Assembly (NCBI GenBank): GCA_964016985.1
Contig: OZ024835.1
Location: 68,340,812 to 68,404,811 of the forward strand
Direction of reading: 5' to 3'
Origin: Anodontia alba
Taxonomy: Eukaryota > Mollusca > Bivalvia > Lucinida > Lucinidae
Length of the DNA: 64,000 nt
Program-made: the position numbers and the translations under genes
Part shown: one piece after another, positions 17,658 to 29,163 of the stretch
Layout of the letters: the number at the start of each line of letters is the position of its first letter
How positions within the stretch are numbered: the stretch's first letter is position 1
The notes under the pieces: model-generated
The model's database searches: none
The model's input: the letters and a program-made list of their open reading frames with translations, nothing else
What the model was told of the DNA's origin: nothing

Positions 17658-18433
17658 CAGTATGTATATCTGTGCTGTCTGGTCAAAACCTTTTCCATCC
17701 TTGTACAGAATCATTGGATACTGTACAGAATTATTGGCTACTGTACAGAATCATTGGATCAGTATGTATATCTGTGCGGTCTAGTCAATACCTTTTCTAT
17801 CCTTGTACAGAATCATTGGATACTGTACAGAATTATTGGCTACTGTACAGAATCATTGGATCAGTATGTATATCTGTGCTGTCTGGTCAAAACCTTTTCT
17901 ATCCTTGTACAGAATCATTGGATACTGTACAGAATTATTGGCTACTGTACAGAATCATTGGATCAGTATGTATATCTGTGCTGTCTGGTCAGAACTTTTT
18001 CTATCCTTGTACAGAATCATTGGATACTGTACAGAATTATTGGGTACTGTACAGAATCATTGGATCAGTATGTATATCTGTACTGTCTGGTCAAAACCTT
18101 TTCTATCCTTGTACAGAATCATTGGATACTGTACAGAATTATTGGCTGCTGTACAGAATCATTGGATCAGTATGTATATCTGTACTGTCTGGTCAAAACC
18201 TTTTCTATCCTTGTACAGAATCATTGGATACTGTACAGAATTATTGGCTACTGTACAGAATCATTGGATCAGTATGTATATCTGTACTGTCTGGTCAAAA
18301 CCTTTTCTATCCTCGTACAGAATCATTGGATACTGTACAGAATTATTGGCTACTGTACAGAATCATTGGATCAGTATGTATATCTGTGCTGTCTGGTCAG
18401 AACTTTTTCTATCCTTGTACAGAATCATTGGAT
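17658..18433. repeat. 102-bp tandem repeat, about 7.6 copies
   Basis: Units start with CAGTATGTATATCTGTGC at 17658, 17760, 17862, 17964, 18066, 18168, 18270 and 18372. Each holds three related TGTACAGAATCATTGGAT sub-blocks. Units are nearly identical and 102 is a multiple of three, hence three overlapping long ORFs that are not genes. A single-copy version exists at about 22680-22850. Confidence 0.97.
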
Positions 18434-18660
18434 AATGTAGAATGTATCATTTGAGAACAAAAACTGAGGAGAATGTGTACAGCCAAGATAAAGTGGTTTT
18501 TTTTGGCTTTTCATCACAACAGCACGCCTATTCAAATGTATTGAAAATTTTACAATCAAAAACGGAAAATTTTCAGATGAAATCTGATATTTTTCATATT
18601 TCTGCTCAAAACGTGGGAGAGTCTATTCAGTATACAATCGGTTAATGAGTACCCACAACA

Positions 18661-19024
18661 TACAGTAAAACCCGGATGACTCGAACAAAGATGGCTCGTT
18701 TACCTTGGATGATTCAAAATCTTTTTTGAGTTCCTATGAAATTCTTCCGATAGCTCAAGAAAACAAATATTTAGGGATTTTTTTTTTTTTTTATTTTATC
18801 ATGACCTATGTTTTGTGTACTCATTAGAATTGCCTTGTCGAGGCAGTTCTTATGAGTACACTCAATATACCAGTATTGTATAGAAGGTCTAAAAGACTTC
18901 CTCAGTTATCACCGTTTGCTTCCTGACCTGACCCCATGATTAACCCTCAGTGGCTCAAACTACCCATGTCTCAAATAAATTTCCATGATCCCAAAGATGT
19001 TCAAGCCATTGAGGTTTTACTGTA
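18661..19024. mobile_element. T2 Tigger-like MITE
   Basis: The ends are TACAGTAAAACCCGGATGAC and CATTGAGGTTTTACTGTA. A central hairpin TACTCATTAGAATTGCCT..GGCAGTTCTTATGAGTA is present. It is non-coding. Confidence 0.7.
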
Positions 19025-19284
19025 ATGTTTTTATGAAGAAACAGGAAAAATATTGATACATTTACATGTACTTCAGGAAAAAATGTCTAAATAAGCACAT
19101 TTTTACAATGTTATTTCATTTGAATGGTCTCTTGAGAGTGTTTATACTTTAATCTGATACATTTAATTAAGTATTAGCAGACAAAATTGTAACTCTTAGA
19201 ATGCATATTACGACATAAACAGATGACAAATTTGTGATATTTTTTCTTATTTTTTTTTTTTTTTTGAGAAAATAGGATTTAAAA

Positions 19285-19792
19285 TACAGTTGACTCTCGC
19301 TATCTCGACCTCCCTTATCTTGAATAACTACTTATCTCGAAGTAAAAGTCTGGTCCCTGCCTAAAGATGAAAATCTAACATGTAAAAAACATTGTGGAAA
19401 AGAGGAGAAATTGCTCCTAAGGAGCAATTTCTCCTCTTTTCCACAATATTTTTAATATATCTCTTACTTTAAGAGTCCAATTACACATATATTTGTTAAA
19501 TGTGGTTAATCGAATTAGTTTTTCCTCAATTCTGCAAATCTGATATGTCGAAGTACGGATATCTCGAAGTATTTCAGAGAGTCCCTTGGATTCTAAGGAG
19601 CAATTTCTCCTCTTTCCCACAATATTTTCAATATATCTCTAACTTTAAGAGTCCAATTACACATATATTTGTTAAATGTGGTTAATTGAATTTGTTTTTC
19701 CTCAATTTTGCAAATCTGATATGTCGAAGTACGGATATCTCGAAGTATTTCAGAGAGTCCCTTGGATTTCGAGATAACGAGAGTCGACTGTA
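19285..19792. mobile_element. T1 Tigger-like MITE with internal duplication
   Basis: The ends are TACAGTTGACTCTCGCTATC and GATAACGAGAGTCGACTGTA. The right portion, from AGGAGCAATTTCTCCTC to CAGAGAGTCCCTTGGAT, occurs twice in tandem (about 177 bp each, from roughly 19415 and 19594). Longer relatives of the same family lie at 39310 and 50362. Confidence 0.75.
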
Positions 19793-20149
19793 TGTAACTC
19801 ATCTATTGACTCATCTTCTGACAGAAAACATAGGATTTAACATGTTTTTTGAATCATCTCTGAAGGCAGTGTCAATACTTATTTTCTCTGGAAAAAAAAG
19901 AGAAAATATTTCAAAATGTCTTCTGTTTCTTCTGTTCTGAATTATTATTAAATTTTTCTTGGAAAATAGAGCTCAATATTCCTGAGGTGGCATGGAATCT
20001 TGAGCTCTGTTTTATAGGAAAAATGTTGTCTGCTAATTAGAATGTTAAGTCTTGTGGAATCATTCCAAATGATCTATGAGTAGGGCACAGGAAAATCCAA
20101 CATTATGTAAACATTAGTGTGGACTGATCAAGATGTAAATCACAACTCT

Positions 20150-20680
20150 AGAAAACGTGTTTGATTTAACTTGAAAAGTATTGATTATTTTGTTATTTCT
20201 CCACAAAAAAAAAAAAAAAAGTAGTACTTATCAGAATTGAATCTATTTTTTTCTGGTGAAAGAATGTACACAAGTACTAGTTAACTACTTAGAGGACTAA
20301 GCCTGCCTAGAAAAAGTGTGATTCAGTAAACCGACAATGCTCGACATGGCCCTAATAGGTTGACTGGGCAGTAAAACTTCCAACTAAAAGAAAAAAGAAA
20401 ACTTGCCTCTATTTCTCAAAAAAAAAAAAACATATGTTGTTGATACTCATTAGAATGCATCCAAACATATGTTGTGGATTCTCATTAGAATTGCCTCATA
20501 GAGGCAATAGAGGCAATTCTAATGAGAACCCACAACATACATTTTTGTGGAGTACCCACATCATGTTTTTGTGGAATTTCCACATTAATGTAGTATCCAC
20601 AAATTGGTTTGTGGAGTACCCACAGAATATGTAGACTTTGGTGGAGAAATAGGAAAAAACATTTGACTGTCTAATCTCTT
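20150..20680. repeat. Degenerate F2 cores with embedded SINE fragment
   Basis: 20262-20378 is a piece of the SINE body (GACTAAGCCTGCC, GACATGGCCC, GGCAGTAAAAC) on the plus strand. Around it are ACATATGTTG hairpin cores. 20485-20525 reads ATTGCCTCATAGAGGCAAT with a small loop duplication. Confidence 0.55.
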
Positions 20681-20984
20681 ACCTAGAGTTGTGCCACTCT
20701 GCATATTGGGTTTGTGACATTAAGTGGGTATTTCTGTGGCACCATTTGTTTCCATTATTGTGTTCAGTTTTGTCTTCCAGTATTTTGTTACTAATTGTGG
20801 GACCAGTATTTTTGAAGATTTATTTTTGTTTTTAAGTGAATAGATAGATATTTTGGTTTAGGGACCAGATAGTAAAACATTGTGCAGGGAAATAGCTTAT
20901 AGCAGGGATATTAAGTTTAGAATTCAGTTAAATATTTTTTTTAAAAGGAATTGATACACTTTCAAGGGAGACAACTTTGTTAAA

Positions 20985-21095
20985 ATTGTTTTACCTCCCT
21001 TTTGCAAAAGGGTCTACTTTTAAAGGAAAGAATTTGCTCCAGTTAGGAGCAAATTCTTTTCTTTTAAAGTAGACCCCTTTTCAGAAGGGAACTTG
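20985..21095. mobile_element. F8 short palindrome (AAAGGGTCTAC arms)
   Basis: The arms CAAAAGGGTCTACTTTTAAA and TTTAAAGTAGACCCCTTTT surround GAATTTGCTCCAGTTAGGAGCAAATTC. Related hairpins lie at 1214-1258 and 42320-42420. Confidence 0.65.
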
Positions 21096-21267
21096 TTTGG
21101 AGGTAAGCAAACATTACAAAAATTGTCTCTCTTATAAAGAATGGTAGAAAATTTACCAAAAGTATTCATTTCCCTTGTGGTGAATGGATACACAAATAGA
21201 CAGCACTCGAAGTTGAAAGGATTTGTCTCCCTTTTAAAAGGGAGGCAACTTTAGCACATAATACTGT

Positions 21268-21480
21268 ATTTACCCTAAGTATTCGGACACTTCAATTTCT
21301 TACCATACTTGTTCTAAAATTTGAACAAGAACAATTTACTACACCGTGTTGTATCTAAAATTGATGGACAAGTGGCAAACAGTGTTGATCCTGATGAGAT
21401 GCCACATTCTTTGGCATCTCATCTGGGTCTACACTGTTTGCTCAGGCTGGTCTGTCCAAATACATATGGTAAATATGGTA
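21268..21480. mobile_element. F5 palindromic MITE
   Basis: The left end is TTTACCCTAAGTATTCGGAC and the right CTGTCCAAATAC. The core pairs AAACAGTGTTGATCCTGATG with CATCTGGGTCTACACTGTTT around GCCACATTCTTTGGC. Confidence 0.75.
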
Positions 21481-21763
21481 ATTGATTTTCCTGCATGCAT
21501 CCCTTTTCATATGGAACTAATAATCAAGGAACGAATTTGTTTGTTTCTTTTCAAGAGTATCCCCTTTTGAGAAAGAAGACGAATACATTTTAAGCAGTGA
21601 TCTTCCTAAGGGATGTATCCATTCGTCTTGAAGACTAGACTTGCTTTCAGGGAGAAATGTAAAAAAAGTATGAATGAGGTTTATCTCCAAAGCAGTGTAT
21701 ATTTTTACCCAATCAGATCTGTGTATACTGCCTACTCATTTAAGAGGAAGCTGGTTTTATCTC

Positions 21764-21940
21764 ATAACCCATGTCATGCTGAAAAAATTAAGATGCCACA
21801 CCTACTTCTAATTTTCAGCCAATCAGATTACTTGATCCAAGCTGTTCATACAAATTCAAGTACTAAATGATAAACAGTGCAGATCCAGATCAGTTGGCTT
21901 CTTCTTCAGATGTCTCCTGGCTGAGCAGGACAAGGGTTAA
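21764..21940. mobile_element. P1 MITE, truncated hairpin
   Basis: The left ATAACCCATGTCATGCTGAA is near-canonical and the right GAGCAGGACAAGGGTTAA is canonical. The second hairpin arm has been lost. Confidence 0.7.
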
Positions 21941-22309
21941 GTGCCAAACAAAATTGTAGAAGATAACTTTCTTGAAAGTTTTTTTTTTTTTTGAATACGA
22001 AAGTAAAGGTAGAGCTATAGTAGTCATCACGGCGTCGGCGTCTGCATTGGTTAAAATTTTTGGATAAAGTTTTTAAAAGGCTATATGATCTCCTGAACCT
22101 CTGGATGGAAGTAGTTCATACTTGCCTTGATGTAAGATACTGGTCTGTAGTTCAATGCTGTACCATCCCTACCCACAAGAATGACCTTGAGGTCAAGATC
22201 ACGGACTTAGAAAAAATTTATGTTTAAGTTTTTGGTTAAAGTTTTTAGTTTAGAGGCAAAGCATGCTTAAGACAAGCTACGCAGTCCTGCGACAGCTCTT
22301 ATTTTTATT

Positions 22310-22855
22310 ATACAATGTAATTACTATTATTATTAGTAATTTAGAGAAAATAAGGGCAGACAATTCACATAAACTGTCAAACCTTATTTTCTCTAAAAAG
22401 ATAGAAAAAAATAAAATCTTTCAAAATGGTGTCTGCTTCATTTAGATTGGCACTTTTAACTCTTTCCAAGATGAACCGGGATATACAATGTATTTACAGT
22501 GTAGATCCAGATCAATTGTGTAGAAGCCAACTGATCTGGAACTGCACTGTTTGCCATTCGGTATGTGAATTTATATCAAGAATCTGGATCAAGGAATCTG
22601 ATTGGCTGACAATTATAAGTGGATGTGGCATCCTAATTTATTCAGCATGGCAAGTGTGAAGAGTTAACAGCATTGTATATGTTAACAGCATTACTTCTAA
22701 GGGTTGCATCAAGCCAAAAAGGTGTCTTTGAGGTATGTGGGGGCAGTGAAGGTTCAGATCTGAATGCACATATGCTCAGTCTGGTCAGAACCTTCATTGA
22801 TTCTTTAAAGAATCATGGGATAATGTAGAATATATCATTTGAGGGCAAAAAGTCC
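22310..22855. repeat. Unexpanded paralogue of the 16.9-18.5 kb segment
   Basis: It has the same order as 16888-18460: an ATT tract, AGAGAAAATAAGGGCAGACA, a GATTGGCACTT junction, TTAACAGCATTAC (twice only), then GCATCAAGCC..AAAGGTGTCT and CTGGTCAGAACCTT with one unit only, and GGATAATGTAGAAT. A P1 MITE (22456-22667) is inserted at TTAA just before the AGCATTAC words. Confidence 0.8.
22456..22667. mobile_element. P1 MITE inserted at TTAA
   Basis: TTAA at 22456 and 22664 flanks the CTCTTTCCAAG..GTGTGAAGAG ends. The core pairs AGTGTAGATCCAGATCAATT with GATCTGGAACTGCACTGTTT. The paralogue near 17100 lacks it. Confidence 0.8.
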
Positions 22856-22856
22856 C

Positions 22857-23143
22857 ATTACAAAAATACTCCTATTCAAATACATTTTGTATATTGAAAA
22901 TTTTACAACCAAAAAAAGGTAAATTTTCTGATAAAAAATTCTGATATTTTTTTGTATTTCTGCTCAAAACATAGATTGTTGGTACTCGTTAGAACCACCT
23001 CGATGAGGCGGCTCTAACGAGTACCCACAATCTATGTTTTTTAGCAAAATTAGAAAAATAATGTGTACCCCTGTAAACCGCAGTTTTTCTATATAAAAAA
23101 TGGGGTTTAAGGGGTCTACATTATATAGGTATGTTTTCGTGAT
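22857..23143. mobile_element. F1 palindromic MITE
   Basis: The left end is CATTACAAAAATACTCCTAT and the right ATAGGTATGTTTTCGTGATG. The core stem top is CCACCTCGATGAGGCGG. A second copy missing its left end follows directly at 23150-23371. Confidence 0.8.
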
Positions 23144-23149
23144 GATTAT

Positions 23150-23371
23150 CTCACACAACCAAAAAAAGGAAAATTTTTCAGATAAAAAATTCTGATATTT
23201 TTTTGTATTTCTGCTCAAAGCAAAGATTGTAGGTACTCGTTAGAACTGCCTCGGCGTGTTTTTTAGCAAAATAAGAAAAATAATGTATATCCCTGTAAAC
23301 CCTAGTTTTACTATATAAAAGTGGGGTTTGAGTGGGTCAAAATTATATTGGCGTTGTGTTTTTGTGATGCA
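23150..23371. mobile_element. F1 MITE, left-truncated, tandem to the previous copy
   Basis: It starts in the ACAACCAAAAAAAGGAAAAT part of the family and ends TTGTGTTTTTGTGATG. One arm of the hairpin is deleted after GAACTGCCTCGGCG. Confidence 0.65.
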
Positions 23372-23819
23372 ATGAGATTGTACAAAGCTTCAGATGTCAT
23401 TTTTGATTTCAACCTGAAAATGTTGATATTTTTTCTTATTTCTCCTCCAAAACATATGTTGTTGGTACTCATTAGAAGAGCCTCGCTGAGTACCCAGAAC
23501 TTATGTTTTGATAGAGATGTAATAAAAAAATTTTAATGAGTACCCACAAGATATGTTTTTGTGGAGAAATAAGAAACATATTCAAATTTAAAGACATCTC
23601 TTTTCTGGCTCTATGGATTGTGGGAATGTGCAGGTTGATCTGAATTTGACACTGTATATGGTCAAAGAAGCACTTTTGATTGAAATGGTCCATACAGTCA
23701 GTGCTACAGACCTTTTTCTGTTTAAAAGTTGATGATGTAACTTTATTTTCTTTATTTTCTGTGTTACTGTATATATATTTTTTCTTTTTCTTTTTTTTTT
23801 TAAGAAAAATCATAGCAGA

Positions 23820-23975
23820 CGACATTTTGTTTTTATTTTATCATTTTTATTTAGAGAAAATAAGACTGCATTTCATGTGAATGGTCTGCTAAGTCTTATT
23901 TTCTTTGAAAAAATACAATAGAGAGATGAATAAATAAAAATGTCTGCTGCAGTTGTGATTAGCTCTTTAAGGTAT
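23820..23975. mobile_element. P3-type palindromic MITE
   Basis: AGAGAAAATAAGACTGCATT faces TCTGCTAAGTCTTATTTTCT. The right flank CTGCTGCAGTTGTGATTAGC matches the family end. Confidence 0.55.
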
Positions 23976-23999
23976 ATAAAATGTTAGTTTGTTGTGTTA

Positions 24000-24640
24000 A
24001 TACACATTTTTATGCTGTGCCACAAAAAGTGGTGAGGGTATTATGATGTTATACCCTCTGAAATTTTGAATGTCCATCTGTTCATCAGGGCTTCCTCATT
24101 CGTGGCTGCTCCATAACTCAGATACCGTCCGAAATATTTTCTTGAAACTTCACACAAATATAAAGCACCATGATACAACGTGCAGAACACAAAAAACGTA
24201 ACTTTGGTTAACTTACTTTTGGAGTTGCAGCCCTTTCAACATAGTAGATATTGAAAAGAGCCATTTCTGCTATGGACTCATGTCCGCTCTATATTTTCAC
24301 AAAACTTCACACAAATGTAAAGCTTTATGTGTCGATTTGCATAACTCATTAACTGTAAATCTGGTATGCCTACTTTTGGAGTTATTGCCCTTTGAACATT
24401 GAATATAGCCATTTCTACCACTCTACATTTCTGGCCACTCTGTAAGTTGAAAAGCAGATGAGATATTATTATGAATTTCTCACAAATGTAAAGCACCATG
24501 AGACAATGTGCAGAACACAAAAAACGTAACTCTGGTTAACCTGTTTCCACTCTGTAACTTGAAAACTGTAAGAGGTATTTTCTTGAAGCTTTATGCAAAT
24601 GTATATCACCAACATATGTACATGCATCAATGTTAATAAT
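24000..24640. repeat. Degenerate dispersed repeat with internal duplication
   Basis: ATAAAGCACCATGATACAACGTGCAGAACACAAAAAACGTAAC recurs with changes at 24161 and 24489, beside CTTCACACAAATRTAAAGC. It is the kind of low-copy tandem repeat seen in bivalve DNA. No ORF is worth calling. Confidence 0.55.
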
Positions 24641-25115
24641 ATTTAGGGAAAGACTAATGCCCCTGCCCTTTGATTTTATTTTTGACAGAGTTATGGCACT
24701 TGCCTGATGTAAGTGCAGTGGTGGGGCATGGTGCAGTGCTTACAGTGCTTTGATTAGATAATATTTTCAAATAATGTTAAAATTTGTCATCCTCAAATAT
24801 ATTTCTCCACATTTTCATGTAAAATCTCATTTGATGTTAATTTAATATACATTTTTCATGCCTTTTTTTTTCAAATTATTTGTATTTTTATGTGAAATTC
24901 TCAGATGTTTAGAGAAATTATGTTTTAATGTAAATTTCTCCACATTTTCAAGAGAAAGTTTCAGTTATTATTTGTGTACACTTTTCATATAAAACATATC
25001 ACATGTAATAGTGAAGCAGCATATTAATGCTGTTTAAAATTAATGAAATTGGAAATAAATCATTAGTTTCAAATAGCATTAATATGCAGCTTAATTATTT
25101 TACTGAAGACTTATC
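24641..25115. other. Intergenic, no recognised feature
   Basis: AT-rich, with a loose repetition of TTTCTCCACATTTTCATGT at 24803 and 24928. Nothing is coding. Confidence 0.4.
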
Positions 25116-25397
25116 ACGATAAAACCCGCCTATATAATTGTGACCCCCTTAAACCCCACTTTTGTATAGTAAGTGGGGTTTACAGGGGTATACATTATTT
25201 TTCTTATTTCTGCTCAAAACATAGATTGTGAGTACTTGTTAGAACTGCCTCGGTGAGGCAGTTCTAACAAGTAACCACAATCTATATTTTGAGCAGAAAT
25301 AAGAAAAATATCAGAATTTTCTATCTGAAAATTTTTCATTTTTTGGTGGTAAAGTTTTCAGTATATTTGAATAGGCATGTTTTCGTATTGGGTCAGA
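25116..25397. mobile_element. F1 palindromic MITE, reverse orientation
   Basis: It begins ATCACGATAAAACCCGCCTA with the CCCCACTTTTGTATAGTAAG block first and ends GAATAGGCATGTTTTCGTAT. The stem top is TGCCTCGGTGAGGCA. Confidence 0.8.
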
Positions 25398-25541
25398 TTA
25401 TCTGTCATTTTTACAAGGGAGACAACTGTTTAATTTCTTTTTTGTTTTCCTGTAGGTTGATCTGAGCCTTGGCTTTCTGCATTTACCTAAAACACATTTT
25501 CACATTGCATGGACTCATGCATAAAGTGTTCATTAATTTCC

Positions 25542-25650
25542 ATTGGGACCAATCAGAATTAATATACATGTATTATATATTGGGACCAATCACAATTAAT
25601 GTATTATATATTGGGACCAATCAGAATTAATATATTATATGTACTGTATT
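25542..25650. repeat. Short tandem repeat, ~32-37 bp, 3 copies
   Basis: ATTGGGACCAATCAGAATTA..TATTAT occurs three times and contains the CCAAT-like ACCAATCA word. It immediately precedes an F5 MITE. Confidence 0.85.
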
Positions 25651-25855
25651 TACCCTAAATATTGGGACACCTCAACTCCTTACCATACTTGTCCTAGAAG
25701 TTGGACAAGTCCATTTTACTACCTACTGATGTAGGCAAGAAACTGCTGGATTAGTGCCAAACAGTGTGGATCCTGATCAGATGCCACATTCGTGGCATCT
25801 GATCAGGGTCTACACTGTTTGCTCTAGTCTGTCTGTCCCAATATTTAGGATTTTA
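25648..25855. mobile_element. F5 palindromic MITE
   Basis: The left end is TTTACCCTAAATATTGGGAC and the right GTCCCAATATTTAGGATT. The core pairs ACAGTGTGGATCCTGATCAG with CTGATCAGGGTCTACACTGT around ATGCCACATTCGTGGCAT. Confidence 0.8.
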
Positions 25856-26294
25856 ATAATATATTTCTCCAATCAAAAAAGGTGTTTTATCATGCGTTTT
25901 GATTTGATAATACATTTCTTGTGTGGACCAATCAGATTTGTTTTTACTTTTGCTCCAATCAAAAGAAGAAGATTTTTTATCATGATTATTTTTTGTTTTG
26001 ATAATATGAACTTGTCAATGGAAAAGAGCCATCATAACTTATGCAAACAACAAAGGTTCTTTTGAGACTGTGTGAATGCACAAATTTCACCAGAACCTTG
26101 CTGTTCGCTGACACGTGGTTGGCTAAGAGGAAACTTCAGGCAAAGAACTTGACATAATGGCCTTGCTAAGGGACTGGGCATGCACACTGAAAGATAAATT
26201 TGACAGGAGAGCCGTTTTCTCATGATGTGGTTCATATTGCTTGTGTTATCAGAATATACATGTATTTCATGTTGTATTTTATTATCAGATAGAG

Positions 26295-26602
26295 GGCCGG
26301 CCTCGGTGGCTCAGTTGGATGCGCCGTCCGACTGGAGACCAGGAGGTCGCGGGTTCGACCCCCGCCGAGGTCAGCAACATTCTTTCGTGGAGATTGATCA
26401 TGAAATATTTTCTACGGTCATTCCCCCCCTTCCGCTGATTTAAGAAGGGCAGTTGTCAGTTTCTGGCGAAAGAATGTGCACAATACTGGTTAACCGCTTA
26501 GAGGACTAAGCCTGCCCAGTAAACGTGTGGTTAGGTAAACTGACCGCGCTCGACATGACCCCATTGGGTTGACCGGGCCGTAAAACCTCAACACAAACAA
26601 AA
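26295..26602 (+). mobile_element. tRNA-derived SINE, best-preserved copy
   Basis: About 305 bp. The A box GTGGCTCAGTTGG and B box GGTTCGACCCC are both intact, so the internal pol III promoter looks functional. The body and the tail GGGCCGTAAAACCTCAACA are complete. The head is tRNA-like but does not fold as a usable tRNA gene. It is the reference copy for this family here. Confidence 0.9.
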
Positions 26603-26649
26603 GTTGCTTTTATATGGACAGAAGAATTAAGTATAAATCAAAAAGTAAA

Positions 26650-26937
26650 CATTACGAAAACAAGCCTATTCAAATATATTAAAAAAATTAACAACCAAAA
26701 AATGAAACTTTTCAGATAAAAATTTCTGATATTTTTTTCATATTTCTGCTCAAAACATAGATTGTGGGTACTTGTTAGAACCGCCTTGACAAGGCAGTGC
26801 TAACAAGTACCCACAATCTGTGTTTTTTAGCAGAAATAAGAAAAATAATGTATACCCCTGTAAACCCCAGTTTTACTATACAAAAGTAGGGTTTAAGGGG
26901 ATCAAAATTATATACCGTAGGCATGTTTTTGTGATGA
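26650..26937. mobile_element. F1 MITE (duplicated unit 1)
   Basis: The ends are CATTACGAAAACAAGCCTAT and GTAGGCATGTTTTTGTGATG. The stem top is CGCCTTGACAAGGCAG. Confidence 0.8.
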
Positions 26938-27122
26938 AAATAAGAATGACACAAAACTCAAAGAAATTGGTTGGCTCACTTCCTTTGACATTCATAGAGC
27001 AGTTTTGACCCATCAAGAGGTAGTAAAACTGACTTGTTCAAATTTTAGAACAAGTATGTTAAAACATAGTCCTGTTGAATCTGGATATGCACTGCCTTTG
27101 CAAACAGTGTAGATCCAGATTT

Positions 27123-27428
27123 GCCGGTCTCGGTGGCTCAGTTGGATGTGCCGTCCGACTGGAGACCAGGAGGTCACGGGTTCAACCCCCGTCAAGGTCG
27201 GCAACATTCTTTCGTGGAGATTGATCGTGAAATATTTTCTACGGTCATTCTCTCCCTTCCGCTGATTCAAGAAGGGCAGTTGTCAGTTTCTGGCGAAAGA
27301 ATGTGCACAATACTGGTTAACCGCTTAGAGGACTAAGCCTGCCCAGTAAACGTGTGGTTAGGTAAACTGACCGCGCTCGACATGACCCCATTGGGTTGAC
27401 CGGGCCGTAAAACCTCAACACAAACAAA
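27123..27428 (+). mobile_element. tRNA-derived SINE (duplicated unit 2)
   Basis: A near-identical sister of 26295-26602. The A box is intact; the B box reads GGTTCAACCCC. Confidence 0.9.
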
Positions 27429-27476
27429 AGCTACTTTTATATGGACAGAAGAATTAAGTATAAATCAAAAAGTAAC

Positions 27477-27758
27477 CATTACGAAAACAAGCCTATTCAA
27501 ATATATTAAAAAAATTAACAACCAAAAAATGAAACTTTTCAGATAAAAATTTCTGATATTTTTTCATATTTCTGCTCAAAACATAGATTGTGGGTACTTG
27601 TTAGAACTGCCTTGACAAGGCGGTTCTAACAAGTACCCACAATTTATGTTTTTTAGCAGAAATAAGAAAAAATAGTGTTTATCCCTGTAAACCCCAGTTT
27701 TACTATACAAAAGTAGGATTTAAGGGGGTCAAAATTATACAGGCATGTTTTCGTGATG
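27477..27758. mobile_element. F1 MITE (duplicated unit 2)
   Basis: The ends are CATTACGAAAACAAGCCTAT and CAGGCATGTTTTCGTGATG. The stem top is CTGCCTTGACAAGGCGG. Confidence 0.8.
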
Positions 27759-27884
27759 AAAATAAGACTGACACAAAACTCAAAGAGTTGGCTCACTTCC
27801 TTTGACATTCATAGAGCAGTTTTGACCCATCAAGAGGTAGTAAAATTGGCATTCAAATTTTAGAAAAAAGTATGTAAAAACATA

Positions 27885-28087
27885 GTCCTGTTGAACCTGG
27901 ATATGCACTGACTTTGCAAACAGTGTAGCTCCAGATTAGTTGGCTTCTGAAGATCTGGATCTGCTCTGTTTATCATTAAGTATGTGTATTTGTATCAACA
28001 ACCTGGGTCAAGTAATCTGATTGACTGAAAATTAGAAGTGGGTGTGGCTTTTTAATTTATTCAGCTTGGCAAGGGATAAGGAGTTAA
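27885..28087. mobile_element. P1 MITE, left end decayed
   Basis: The interior is AACAGTGTAGCTCCAGATTA..GATCTGGATCTGCTCTGTTT. It ends GGCAAGGGATAAGGAGTTAA. The first half was copied into the end of duplication unit 1. Confidence 0.65.
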
Positions 28088-28830
28088 ATTATGACTGACT
28101 CAGACTGTGCTAACAGTATCTATAACATACCATGATATGCTGATAACCCAGTACCCTTAAAGAGCCTATCGCAACAGCACCAGAAGACTTTCTATTTTTT
28201 TTATATATATTTGTTTTTCAGATTAAATTATGCTTGAAATTTCATGTGAGTCATTTGCTGTGGAGAAAAAAGAAGTAAAAACGCTGTTTACTACATTTTT
28301 GAATGGCCTTATTTTCTCTAAAAAAAAATTTTGAATGGCACTTTGACAATTTAACTATTTTCAAAAAAATGCATTCACCTTTTATATAATGGGATCTCAT
28401 TGCACATATTGCTATGATTATTAGCAGACAATTCACAGGAAATATCAGGCCTTATTTTCTCAGAATTTTTTTTAGAATTTTGTCTACTAAAAATTTTGAA
28501 AAAATTGTATTTACCTGTTATTTGACACAATCTCCTTGTACATATTATTATGATTATAAGATGAGTGAATTGTCAGGTCTTATTTTCTTGGAAAAAAAAA
28601 ATTAAGAATATTAATCTGCGATAATTTTGAAAAAAAAAAAAAAGCATTTACCTATTATTTGACAGAATCTCCTTATTCATATTATGATTATTAGCAGATG
28701 ATGCAAGTGATATATCATGCCTTATTTTCTCAGAAAAAATATTTTTGTAAGTCATCTGCGATAATTTTGAAAAATTTGCATTTCCTTAATATTTGACAAT
28801 CTCTGTACAAACCATGATTACCATATTTAC

Positions 28831-29033
28831 CCTAAGTATTGGGACACCTTATCTACTTACCATACTTGTCCTAAAATTTGAATTAGTCCATTCTGCTACC
28901 TGTTGATGTGTCTAAAATATTGCTGTATGTATGGCAAACAGGGTAGACCCTGATCAGAAGCTGCGTTCTGCTGCATCTAATCTGGGCTACACTGTTTGCA
29001 AAGGCCTATCTGTCCCAATACTTAGGGTTATTA
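28831..29033. mobile_element. F5 palindromic MITE
   Basis: The left end is TTTACCCTAAGTATTGGGAC and the right GTCCCAATACTTAGGGTTA. The core is AACAGGGTAGACCCTGATCA..TAATCTGGGCTACACTGTTT. Confidence 0.8.
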
Positions 29034-29163
29034 CCATATTAACAGATGATTCACATGAAACATTAGATCTTATTTTCTCAGAAAAAAAAGAAATTAGAAT
29101 GTCGTCTGCTACAAGTTAGAAAAATTTGCATTTACCTGTTATTTGACAGAATCTCCTTGTACA

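Larger units (their letters stand above)
26295..27950. repeat. Tandem segmental duplication, two ~828-bp units
   Basis: Unit 1 (26295-27122) and unit 2 (27123-27950) each contain SINE, F1 MITE, the word TTGACCCATCAAGAGGTAGT and the start of a P1 MITE, in the same order, with only scattered differences. The junction at 27120-27123 joins the P1 hairpin arm (GTAGATCCAGAT) to the SINE start. CAGAT occurs at both breakpoints, which suggests microhomology. Confidence 0.9.

Noticed and set aside
17075..18454. Long ORFs (60-284 codons) on both strands over the tandem arrays
   Set aside because: The 18-bp and 102-bp periods are multiples of three and lack stops in several frames, so open frames arise automatically. 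No start context, splice sites or domains are present.
26295..26370. Functional tRNA gene
   Set aside because: A and B boxes are present, but there is no complete acceptor stem or normal anticodon loop, and the sequence continues into a SINE body.
26222..26443. ORFs over SINE copies (also 27121-27336 and 48243-48521)
   Set aside because: The frames cross the tRNA-like head and body of a pol III repeat; the same peptide appears wherever the SINE occurs.
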